Shown here one piece after another: positions 8,166 through 15,830 of a stretch of 64,000 nucleotides of DNA (its first letter is position 1; every line of letters begins with the position of its first letter). The notes below the pieces were generated by a model. The model did not search any database. It was not told the origin of the DNA and saw nothing but the letters and a program-made list of their open reading frames with translations. Position numbers and translations under genes: made by a program. The stretch comes from Winogradskyella ludwigii (GTDB lineage Bacteria > Bacteroidota > Bacteroidia > Flavobacteriales > Flavobacteriaceae), in NCBI RefSeq assembly GCF_013403985.1, contig NZ_JABFDF010000007.1, positions 62,001 to 126,000 on the forward strand. Reading direction: 5' to 3'.

Positions 8166-8798
8166 ATGATACGAATTCTTATTGTAGATAGTCACCCCAT
8201 AGTTAGAACCGGATTAGAGCTATTTTTAAATAGCAAAGAAGATTTAAAAGTTATTGGTGCTTTAGGAAGTGGAATTGAAATATTTGAATTTATAAGACGA
8301 AATGAAGTCGATGTTATAATTTCTGAAATCGATTTACCAGAGCTTAATGGTATTACAGCACTTAGAGCAATTAAAAAAGAAAATAAATCTGTTCAAGTCT
8401 TAATGTTTAGTCATCAACCTGAAGAGATCTATGCCATAAGCACTATTAAAGCAGGAGCATCTGGTTATTTAAACAAAAAAGCTAGCCCTAGTGAAATTGA
8501 AGCTGCAGTAAGAAAAATAAGCACAGGTGGCACTTCTCTTAGTGAAAAAATGGACAAACATTTTCACTATGAAGATACACGAAAAAGTAGAAGTCGTATG
8601 TTTAAAAAACTTTCAACTAGAGAAGTTGAAGTCTTAAAACTACTTTCTATTGGTCGTAAAAACAAGGAAATAGCGGAAGAGTTAGATATCAATGAAAAAA
8701 CAGTGAGTACATACAAAGCCCGTTTATTTAAGAAGCTTAATGTTACAAATATTGTAGACTTAATTCATCAAGCTAAGCACCATAATCTTACACACTAG
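8166..8798 (+). CDS. NarL/LuxR-family response regulator with atypical receiver
   Basis: The 210 residues comprise a receiver-like domain (about 1-120) and a LuxR-type helix-turn-helix (about 145-207, LSTREVEVLKLLSIGRKNKEIAEELDINEKTVSTYKARLFKKL). The receiver keeps the Lys in GASGYLNKKAS, but the phospho-acceptor position in DVIISEIDLPELNG is Glu54 rather than Asp, and the acidic pair near the N-terminus is Asp8-Ser9 instead of Asp-Asp. So it probably cannot be phosphorylated in the usual way and may act constitutively or through another signal. No histidine kinase is nearby. Its stop overlaps the dnaG stop (convergent, 4 bp). Confidence 0.85.
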   Translation: MIRILIVDSHPIVRTGLELFLNSKEDLKVIGALGSGIEIFEFIRRNEVDVIISEIDLPELNGITALRAIKKENKSVQVLMFSHQPEEIYAISTIKAGASGYLNKKASPSEIEAAVRKISTGGTSLSEKMDKHFHYEDTRKSRSRMFKKLSTREVEVLKLLSIGRKNKEIAEELDINEKTVSTYKARLFKKLNVTNIVDLIHQAKHHNLTH

Positions 8799-10786
8799 CC
8801 TATTACTTTGCCCAGTTTTCGGGATAGTAGCATTTTAAGACCTACATATTCTTTAACATCTTCCATTATTGAGCGCAAATCTGCATTCTCATTTAAGGTT
8901 TCATTTTTATATTCCCCAACTTTCTTATCAATTAAATGACAACGCAAGGTTAAAATAGTCTGACTTACCAATTGCGAAACGGAATGGTCTTTTTCTTTAG
9001 GTATAATAAGATTACGCTCCCAATCGTGAAGATTATAACGCTCATCTTCCATTAGAATACTTGTTACAGTACTTGCAGTCTCTTGATCTAGTTGATTAAT
9101 AAAGTTTTTTGTAGAAAACGTCACCTCTTGATTTAGCTTATCCATAATCGCATAATAAAGTGCTTGAAATTGTGGATTGGTAAACTGCATTTCATCATCT
9201 TGAAGATCCAAGTATATTTTTTCAAAAACACGTGTTTCTACTACTGTAGGTTTTGCAATTAAATCACCTGAAGCTTCATCTACCTGAAGCAATAAATCAT
9301 CAAACTGCTCTGTTTTGTCTCCATAAAGCATTAATATTTCAATGATCTTCTTTTCTAGTTCAAATTGAACATCAACTTTTGGCTTACGACTCGATTCTTC
9401 ATTCCTAAAAACTTCAAATGGAGGTTCATTTGGATCAGAAGAATTAGATGAAATATAAGACTTGGGTTTATTATTATCCTGAGTCTGTTTATTATTAATT
9501 TGTGCTAAGGTTGTAAAAAGAACACTTTCGCTAATATCCATAATACGCGCACATTCTTGGATATAGATTTCACGTTTTATTTGATCTGGAATCTTAGCAA
9601 TACTATTTACAATATCACGAATAGTTTCTGCTTTTTTAATGGGATCATTATTCGCCTCCTTAACCAATAAAGAGGCTTTAAACTGAATAAAATCCTTTGC
9701 GTTTTCGTTAAGATATTCGGTAAGTTCTTCTAAAGTATTTGACTTAGAAAAACTATCAGGATCTTCACCATCAGGAAATGTACATACCTTAACATTTACT
9801 CCTTGTTCTAGTATTAAATCTATACCACGAATGGAAGCTCGCACACCTGCAGCATCACCATCAAAAAGAACCGTAATGTTATTGGTTAATCTATTAATTA
9901 ATCGGATTTGATCTGGAGATAAAGCAGTACCAGAAGAAGAAACCACATTGGTAATTCCTGTTTGATGAAACTGAATAACATCTGTATAACCTTCTACTAA
10001 ATAACAATTATCTTCTTTCGCAATACTTTGCTTGGCATTATATAAACCATACAAAACCTTACTTTTATAATAGATTTCGCTTTCTGGTGAGTTTAAATAT
10101 TTAGCCGCTTTCTTATCGTTAGTTAAAATACGACCTCCAAAACCAAGAACTCTCCCACTCATACTATGAATAGGAAACATAACACGACCTTTAAAACGAT
10201 CGAATCGTTTTTCGCCTTTTACAATCGTTAGACCACTTTGTTCTAAAAAATTAATTTGATATCCTTTTCCTAAAGCATCATCTGTAAAACCTTGCCACTC
10301 ATCTAAAGAATACCCAAGATTAAATTTCTTAATAGTTTCGTCTGTAAATCCTCGCTCTTTAAAATAACTTAAACCTATTGCTTTTCCTTGATTGGTTTTA
10401 TGCAAAACGTTCTGAAAGTAACTACTTGCATATTCACTAACCAAATACAAACTCTCTCGAGTATCTGCTTGTGCTTTTTCTTGATCTGTACGCTCGGTTT
10501 CTTCTATTTCAATATTGTACTTTTTAGCCAAATATTTTATAGCCTCAGGGTACGTAAAATGCTCGTGCTCCATTAAGAATGTCACAGCATTTCCGCCTTT
10601 TCCACTTGAAAAATCTTTCCAAATTTGTTTCACTGGAGATACTACAAAACTCGGAGAGCGTTCTTCACTAAAAGGACTTAAACCTTTATAGTTTGTACCT
10701 GCTTTTTTTAACTGCACAAAATCTCCAATAACCTCTTCTACACGAGCGGTTTCAAATACTTGGGCAATGGAATTTTGTGAAATCAA
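8795..10786 (-). CDS. dnaG: DNA primase DnaG, TTG start, zinc ligands absent
   Basis: DnaG makes RNA primers for replication. The 663 residues have the normal order: N-terminal CHC2-like domain (1-100), catalytic core with TOPRIM (Glu265 in EGYTDV; Asp309-Gly-Asp311 in LFDGDAAG) and a C-terminal helicase-interacting region. In the CHC2 domain the zinc ligands are replaced: SPFS at 37-40 instead of CPFH, and DFSSG at 58-62 instead of CFGCG. The start is a TTG at 10786: there is an in-frame stop upstream with no ATG between, and family conservation begins at this residue (MISQNSIAQVFETARVEEVIGDFVQLKK). Confidence 0.96.
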   Translation of the reverse strand: MISQNSIAQVFETARVEEVIGDFVQLKKAGTNYKGLSPFSEERSPSFVVSPVKQIWKDFSSGKGGNAVTFLMEHEHFTYPEAIKYLAKKYNIEIEETERTDQEKAQADTRESLYLVSEYASSYFQNVLHKTNQGKAIGLSYFKERGFTDETIKKFNLGYSLDEWQGFTDDALGKGYQINFLEQSGLTIVKGEKRFDRFKGRVMFPIHSMSGRVLGFGGRILTNDKKAAKYLNSPESEIYYKSKVLYGLYNAKQSIAKEDNCYLVEGYTDVIQFHQTGITNVVSSSGTALSPDQIRLINRLTNNITVLFDGDAAGVRASIRGIDLILEQGVNVKVCTFPDGEDPDSFSKSNTLEELTEYLNENAKDFIQFKASLLVKEANNDPIKKAETIRDIVNSIAKIPDQIKREIYIQECARIMDISESVLFTTLAQINNKQTQDNNKPKSYISSNSSDPNEPPFEVFRNEESSRKPKVDVQFELEKKIIEILMLYGDKTEQFDDLLLQVDEASGDLIAKPTVVETRVFEKIYLDLQDDEMQFTNPQFQALYYAIMDKLNQEVTFSTKNFINQLDQETASTVTSILMEDERYNLHDWERNLIIPKEKDHSVSQLVSQTILTLRCHLIDKKVGEYKNETLNENADLRSIMEDVKEYVGLKMLLSRKLGKVIG

Positions 10787-10910
10787 ATTTAGAGTTTTAG
10801 CAAGTTTGTAAATTTAAGACAAAACAATTATTAAAGAAACTGTTATATCACAAATGTTAAACAATCTCCAAATAGAATTTTTAAATTACACTATTACTTA
10901 ATTTTACATT

Positions 10911-12020
10911 ATGAAAAAACAAAATTCAGATACAGACACTACTGCTTCTAAAAGAAAAATCTATAAGAAAAAACGCTATACTATACCTATAATTATCATC
11001 ATCATATTAATCGGTGCACGATTATATTTACCATACTATGTTAAATCTGAAGTCAATAAAATATTAGCAGATTTACCTGGTTATTTTGGTGAAGTTGAAG
11101 ATATAGATATAGCCTTATATCGTGGAGCTTATGTTATAGAAGGTGTATATCTTAATAAAGTTAATGCAAAAACTCAGGTGCCATTTTTAAATTTTCCAAA
11201 AACTGATATTTCTATAGAGTGGAAATCTATTTTTAATGGAGAAATTGTAAGTGAGATTATTATGGAAAATCCAGAGATCATTTACGTAATGGAAGACCAA
11301 AATACGGAAGGCAATACTGCAGATGCAGATGACTGGAGTAAAGCCTTAACAGATTTAGTTCCCATTGATATTAACAATTTTGAAATTCATAACGGAAAAA
11401 TTGCCTTTGTAGAATTACAAGCAGATCCTAATATTGATTTACATTTTGAAAAACTAGAGCTAATAGCTAAAAACCTCCGTAATGTTTCTGCTAAAGATAG
11501 AACACTCCCTTCACCTATATATGCATCTGCCATCTCAATTGGTAATGGAAAAATGACATTAAATGGTAATGTGAACCTTATTAAAGAAATCCCTGATATG
11601 AATATAGAGTTTGGACTAGAAAAAGCAGATATAACAGCTCTAAACCCTTTTACCAGACATTATGCAGGTATAGATTTTGAATCTGGCACATTTGAATTGT
11701 TTAGCGAGCTAGCAATTGCAGATGGCTTTATGAAAGGCTATATGAAACCTTTAATCACCAACTCTAAACTCATTGGAAAAGAAGACGGCTTTCTAGGTGT
11801 ATTATGGGAAGGCTTCGTTGGGTTCTTTAAATTTATTTTAAAAAATCAATCTACAGATACATTTGCAACTAAAATTCCTTTAGAAGGAGATTTAAATAAC
11901 CTAGAAGCAAGTGTGCTTCCAAGTGTTATTAATATTTTTGGTAATGCATGGATAAAAGCCTACAAAGGAACCGTTGATGATGACATTGAATTTAAAGATG
12001 CTTTCAATGAGAAAAATTAG
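10911..12020 (+). CDS. DUF748-type inner-membrane/periplasmic protein
   Basis: The 369 residues have a basic cytoplasmic start and one membrane helix (TIPIIIIIILIGARLYLPYYV, about 24-44), followed by a large periplasmic part with the DUF748/AsmA-like pattern: RGAYVIEGVYLNKVNA, FPKTDISIEWKSIFNGEIVSEIIMENPEIIYVME, LVPIDINNFEIHNGKIAFVELQ and INIFGNAWIKAYKG. Related AsmA-like proteins are linked to envelope lipid homeostasis, but the role here is unknown. It is a single gene with a terminator-like hairpin behind it at 12066-12085. Confidence 0.7.
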   Translation: MKKQNSDTDTTASKRKIYKKKRYTIPIIIIIILIGARLYLPYYVKSEVNKILADLPGYFGEVEDIDIALYRGAYVIEGVYLNKVNAKTQVPFLNFPKTDISIEWKSIFNGEIVSEIIMENPEIIYVMEDQNTEGNTADADDWSKALTDLVPIDINNFEIHNGKIAFVELQADPNIDLHFEKLELIAKNLRNVSAKDRTLPSPIYASAISIGNGKMTLNGNVNLIKEIPDMNIEFGLEKADITALNPFTRHYAGIDFESGTFELFSELAIADGFMKGYMKPLITNSKLIGKEDGFLGVLWEGFVGFFKFILKNQSTDTFATKIPLEGDLNNLEASVLPSVINIFGNAWIKAYKGTVDDDIEFKDAFNEKN

Positions 12021-12059
12021 AAAGAATAAAAGTTAAAAAAACTATTATAGCTTACAAAA

Positions 12060-12092
12060 AAAAGCCTTAATCATAACAGATTAAGACTTTTT
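12060..12092. terminator. Bidirectional terminator between the DUF748 gene and the barrel gene
   Basis: The hairpin CTTAATC-N6-GATTAAG (12066-12085) is flanked by A-rich sequence on the left and CTTTTT on the right, so it can serve the two converging genes. Confidence 0.6.
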
Positions 12093-12114
12093 AGACACTC
12101 AAAAATAAATTGGT

Positions 12115-13212
12115 TTAGTCCATATCAAAACGTATACCTACTGAGATATTATTCTGATCTACTACCTGGTTCTTAAACAATGGATTAAGATCATACTTTA
12201 CGTACAACGCAATTTCTCCTAAAGCAACATAACCACTTAAGCCATATACAAATTCGCTAACTTCATAACCACCACGTTGCTTCGTTTTAATTTTATCTCC
12301 TCCTTCTTTATACTTTAATTTTTGAATGCTACCCAAATTAAGACCTACATAACCACCTAAACCAAATTTTAATTGCTTGTAAGTTGAATATCTAAAGTAG
12401 TTGTCTTTTTCAATCTTTTTAGAAGGCCCAAATTCTATGTGCATGGGAAATACTAAATTTGTAGTTCTAAACTTTGCTTGGTCTAAATTTGAAGAGAATT
12501 CCTGTACTGAAATATCACCATCTGTATTTACTAAAAAATTGTTGTCTTTCATTTCAAATTTATTCCACTGAAAAGAGAAACCATACTTTAATCTCCAAAA
12601 GTTACTGTCTTCAAAAATTCTAGTTTTCCAAGCATAACCTAATTCATAGAAATCTGAACTTCCTATTTTGTATGGTGAATCTTCTAAGCTTTCACCATCA
12701 ATTAAAGCATTATTAAATCCTAATGCAAAAACAACGTTTGTTGTTGTACGTCTGTCGTATTTTCTTGGCTTATCATTGGATTTTTCACCAAAATAAACAA
12801 AGCTCTCTTTCTCGTCTTCTCCAGCTCCTATTCGAAGTACAAACCCATCTCCATCGCCATCTTCTGTATTATAACCATCTTCATTACGTCCTAAAAGCGC
12901 AATTTTATTATCTACGATAGCCAAACGGTTTTCAATATTTAAAGCTCTGTTTTTCGCTGCTTCTTTTTTTAAAGTTTCTGCTTCTCCTGCAGTTATACTC
13001 CCTTTGTCTAAACGTTGATTAATCGCTTCTATTTCATATTTTAATGATTCACGTTCTTCGTTCTCAATATTTGTTTTGAGCTCATTAAGTGCTTTAATTT
13101 TTAATTGATTTACTGATGATTGAGTACTATCAACCTTTGTTTCTTGTCCTTGTGCTGTTGTAAATGTTAGCGCTATCACTAAGCAAACTACTAATCTTGT
13201 AATGTTATTCAT
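12115..13212 (-). CDS. Outer-membrane beta-barrel protein
   Basis: The 365 residues begin with a signal peptide (about residues 1-22, ending TTAQGQ), followed by a coiled-coil-rich segment (about 25-110, INQRLDKGSITAGEAETLKKEAAKN) and a C-terminal half of alternating amphipathic strands (YELGYAWKTRIFEDSNFWRLKYGFSFQWNKFEM; LKFGLGGYVGLNLG; YGLSGYVALGEIALYVKYDLNP; ISVGIRFDMD). The last strand ends in an aromatic-rich outer-membrane pattern. It is the third gene behind an ECF sigma factor and a membrane protein, which suggests co-regulation. Substrate or function is unknown. Confidence 0.75.
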   Translation of the reverse strand: MNNITRLVVCLVIALTFTTAQGQETKVDSTQSSVNQLKIKALNELKTNIENEERESLKYEIEAINQRLDKGSITAGEAETLKKEAAKNRALNIENRLAIVDNKIALLGRNEDGYNTEDGDGDGFVLRIGAGEDEKESFVYFGEKSNDKPRKYDRRTTTNVVFALGFNNALIDGESLEDSPYKIGSSDFYELGYAWKTRIFEDSNFWRLKYGFSFQWNKFEMKDNNFLVNTDGDISVQEFSSNLDQAKFRTTNLVFPMHIEFGPSKKIEKDNYFRYSTYKQLKFGLGGYVGLNLGSIQKLKYKEGGDKIKTKQRGGYEVSEFVYGLSGYVALGEIALYVKYDLNPLFKNQVVDQNNISVGIRFDMD

Positions 13213-13308
13213 AACTGTTCGTTTTTTGATTTATTGATTATTGATGATTTATTTTAATTTTGATTCTTCTATCTACCCTTTGACTCTACTTAGTATTAAA
13301 TAAAGACC

Positions 13309-14103
13309 TTAGTTATTTCTATTTGCAACTGCCGTTTTTACCGTTCCGTAACTATCCTTTAGAGCTTCAAAGACTTTACTTCTAAAAGACTGACCCATTT
13401 CGTCTTCTACACTCATTAATAAACTATTTGCATCTACTGTTCTTAAAGATTCAATCTCTAAGTTTTGCTTAAAAAGTTCTTTACTCGCTATTTTTAATAA
13501 AGAATCTATTTCTTGATCTGAAACTGACGGTTCTTTTAATTTTATGTTTGTTATAGCTTCTGCAACTGCTGTTTTCAATTTAGCTTCTTGCAAAAGATTT
13601 TCTACTTCATTATTAAGCGCTTCTTCTTTATTAATAGTAATCGTTTCATCAACGGATTTCCCTTGTTCTGCCAATTGCGTTTTAGGCTCAGACTTTTTAT
13701 TAATTACTTTTTTATAATCTATTATTTTAGATGCTTTTGTCTTTGGTAATGTCTCTTTTTTCAACTCCTCCTCTATAACACTATTGTCTTCATTTACCAC
13801 TTCGATAGACTCTTTTTGGTTGAACTCTAAATTTTTATCATTTAATTGTTCTTCTATTACGTTCTCTTCAACCACCTGAGGAAGTGTGTTTTCTGATTCG
13901 TCTGTATTAAAAAATTGCACTGATATCGCAATCATAATTATTAATCCTGCAGCAATACTCAACCACCAATAAATTGGTTTTTTAGTTTTATTGTCTTCTG
14001 CATCTAATCGGTCAGATAGCTTAGACCAACTTTCTGATGAAGGCGTCAATGTGCGTTTCTCTAGCTTGTCTTTTATATTTTCTTCAAACTTAATTGGTGC
14101 CAT
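13309..14103 (-). CDS. Single-pass membrane protein in a sigma-factor operon (anti-sigma-like)
   Basis: The 264 residues start with a cytoplasmic section (about 1-43, FEENIKDKLEKRTLTPSSESWSKLSDRLDAEDN) and one membrane helix (YWWLSIAAGLIIMIAISVQFF, about 45-66), followed by a long Glu/Lys-rich, partly coiled periplasmic region. The gene overlaps the end of the upstream ECF sigma factor gene by 14 bp, a layout common for anti-sigma factors. No classical zinc anti-sigma (HxxxCxxC) motif is present. So an anti-sigma role is an inference from position and topology only. Confidence 0.6.
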   Translation of the reverse strand: MAPIKFEENIKDKLEKRTLTPSSESWSKLSDRLDAEDNKTKKPIYWWLSIAAGLIIMIAISVQFFNTDESENTLPQVVEENVIEEQLNDKNLEFNQKESIEVVNEDNSVIEEELKKETLPKTKASKIIDYKKVINKKSEPKTQLAEQGKSVDETITINKEEALNNEVENLLQEAKLKTAVAEAITNIKLKEPSVSDQEIDSLLKIASKELFKQNLEIESLRTVDANSLLMSVEDEMGQSFRSKVFEALKDSYGTVKTAVANRNN

Positions 14104-14653
14104 AACTGTTGTTATTTAATTCTTTTAATTTCTTTTGAAGCATTTGTCGGGCTTTAAACAATTGTGATTTAGAAGTGCCTTCTGAAATTTTTAATAATTC
14201 GGCAATCTCATTATGCTTATATCCTTCTATCGCATACATTACAAAGACCATTCGGTAACCTTCTGGCAAACTATCGATGAGTTCTTGTATTTCTGCAACT
14301 TCAATGTTTGTATTAATATTGTTTGATGAGCCTTGATCCAAATAATCATCTTCAACAGCAAATTCAATTTTCTTTTTTTGCCTTAAATATGAAATGGATT
14401 CTCGTACCATGATTCGTCTTATCCAACCTTCAAAGCTGCCTTCATGTTTATAGGTCTTCAAATATTTAAACACTTTGAAAAAACCATTCAACATGACTTC
14501 TTCTGCTTGATATGCATCTTTAATATAGTATCTACAAACACTCAACATTTTTGGCGCATGTAACTCGTACATTATATGCTGTGCTTCACGATTTTTATTC
14601 GCAGCGCGCTCTATGAGTTTTGTTTCATTTTTATGAAGTTGAATAACTTTCAT
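14090..14653 (-). CDS. ECF-type RNA polymerase sigma factor
   Basis: The 187 residues show the two-domain ECF layout: region 2 (about 12-90; MYELHAPKMLSVCRYYIKDAYQAEEVMLNGFFKVFKYL, then EGWIRRIMVRESISYLR) and region 4 (about 120-175; LPEGYRMVFVMYAIEGYKHNEIAELLKISEGTSKSQLFKARQML). It would recruit RNA polymerase to a small regulon in response to a signal. The next genes, a single-pass membrane protein (overlapping by 14 bp) and an outer-membrane barrel protein, are likely partners or targets. Confidence 0.9.
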   Translation of the reverse strand: MKVIQLHKNETKLIERAANKNREAQHIMYELHAPKMLSVCRYYIKDAYQAEEVMLNGFFKVFKYLKTYKHEGSFEGWIRRIMVRESISYLRQKKKIEFAVEDDYLDQGSSNNINTNIEVAEIQELIDSLPEGYRMVFVMYAIEGYKHNEIAELLKISEGTSKSQLFKARQMLQKKLKELNNNSYGTN

Positions 14654-14787
14654 GGTTTGGTTTAAATTCTGATGACGTTCAGATGCCTTTCTATTTATAA
14701 AGACGCAATTTTGTAGTAAAGGGTTGCTTGGGAAATGAAAAATAATTAAAATAATTTTTAACTATTTGATTTTAAGTGTATTGAAAT

Positions 14788-15765
14788 TTATTTTTTTCTT
14801 TCAATTACGTAATCTACCATAAGCTTTAGAGATGCTTTGTATGGTGACTCGGGATAATTTGCCAATATAGCTAAGGCTTCTTCTTGAAAAGCTTTCATTT
14901 TAGAAACAGCGTAATCTAAACCACCATTAGCTTTTACAAAAGCAATAACCTCATTGACGCGTTTCTTATCCTTATTATGATTCTTAACCGAATTAATTAA
15001 CCATTTTTTCTCTTTCTTGGTACAGTTATTTAGGACATATATTAAAGGTAAGGTCATTTTTTGCTCCTTTATATCTATGCCTGTTGGTTTGCCAATAGCT
15101 TCTTTTCCATAATCAAACAAATCATCTTTAATCTGAAATGCCATACCTATTAACTCGCCAAATTTTCGCATGGTTTCTACTTCTGGCGAATTTGGCTTTA
15201 CAGATGCAGCACCCAAACTACAACAAGCAGCAATTAAAGTCGCTGTTTTCTGCCTAATTATCTCGTGGTATATATCTTCTGTAATATCTAGCTGTCTGGC
15301 TTTTTCTATTTGCAGTAGTTCTCCCTCGCTCATTTCTCTCACTGCGACAGAGATAATTTTTAGTAAATCGAAATCATTATTATCTATAGAAAGTAACAAA
15401 CCTTTAGATAGAAGAAAATCGCCTATTAGAACAGCGATTTTATTTTTCCAAAGAGCATTAATAGAGAAGAATCCTCGTCTTCGGTTACTATCGTCCACCA
15501 CATCATCATGAACCAAAGTTGCCGTGTGAATTAGCTCTATTACCGAAGCACCTCTATAAGTCCGTTCACTAACCTCACCATTATTCATCATTTTAGCAAC
15601 CAAAAACACAAACATTGGTCGCATCTGCTTTCCTTTTCGGTTTACTATATAATGAGTAATTCGATTGAGAAGCGCTACCTTACTAGCCATAGAGAGTTGA
15701 AACTTTTGTTCAAAAAGATCCATCTCGTAGGCAATTGGTTGTTTTATCTGTTCGGTTATTTTCAA
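14788..15765 (-). CDS. Polyprenyl synthetase (long-chain trans-isoprenyl diphosphate synthase), TTG start
   Basis: This enzyme elongates isoprenyl diphosphates, most likely to the menaquinone side chain. The 325 residues hold the first Asp-rich motif D87-D-V-V-D-D92 (LVHDDVVDDSNRRRG) and the second, QIKDDLFDYG, near residue 215, with the GKQMRPMF substrate-binding motif at 45-52. The start codon is TTG at 15765: no in-frame ATG precedes the conserved first residues (MKITEQIKQPIAYEMDLFEQKF). A decayed partial copy of this gene, retaining an ATG at the matching place, lies at about 19740-20079. Confidence 0.93.
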   Translation of the reverse strand: MKITEQIKQPIAYEMDLFEQKFQLSMASKVALLNRITHYIVNRKGKQMRPMFVFLVAKMMNNGEVSERTYRGASVIELIHTATLVHDDVVDDSNRRRGFFSINALWKNKIAVLIGDFLLSKGLLLSIDNNDFDLLKIISVAVREMSEGELLQIEKARQLDITEDIYHEIIRQKTATLIAACCSLGAASVKPNSPEVETMRKFGELIGMAFQIKDDLFDYGKEAIGKPTGIDIKEQKMTLPLIYVLNNCTKKEKKWLINSVKNHNKDKKRVNEVIAFVKANGGLDYAVSKMKAFQEEALAILANYPESPYKASLKLMVDYVIERKK

Positions 15766-15830
15766 AAGAAAAAATGCATATAAACAAACGTACTAAAAAT
15801 GCTTTTGATAAACTATTTTACAACTTAAAT

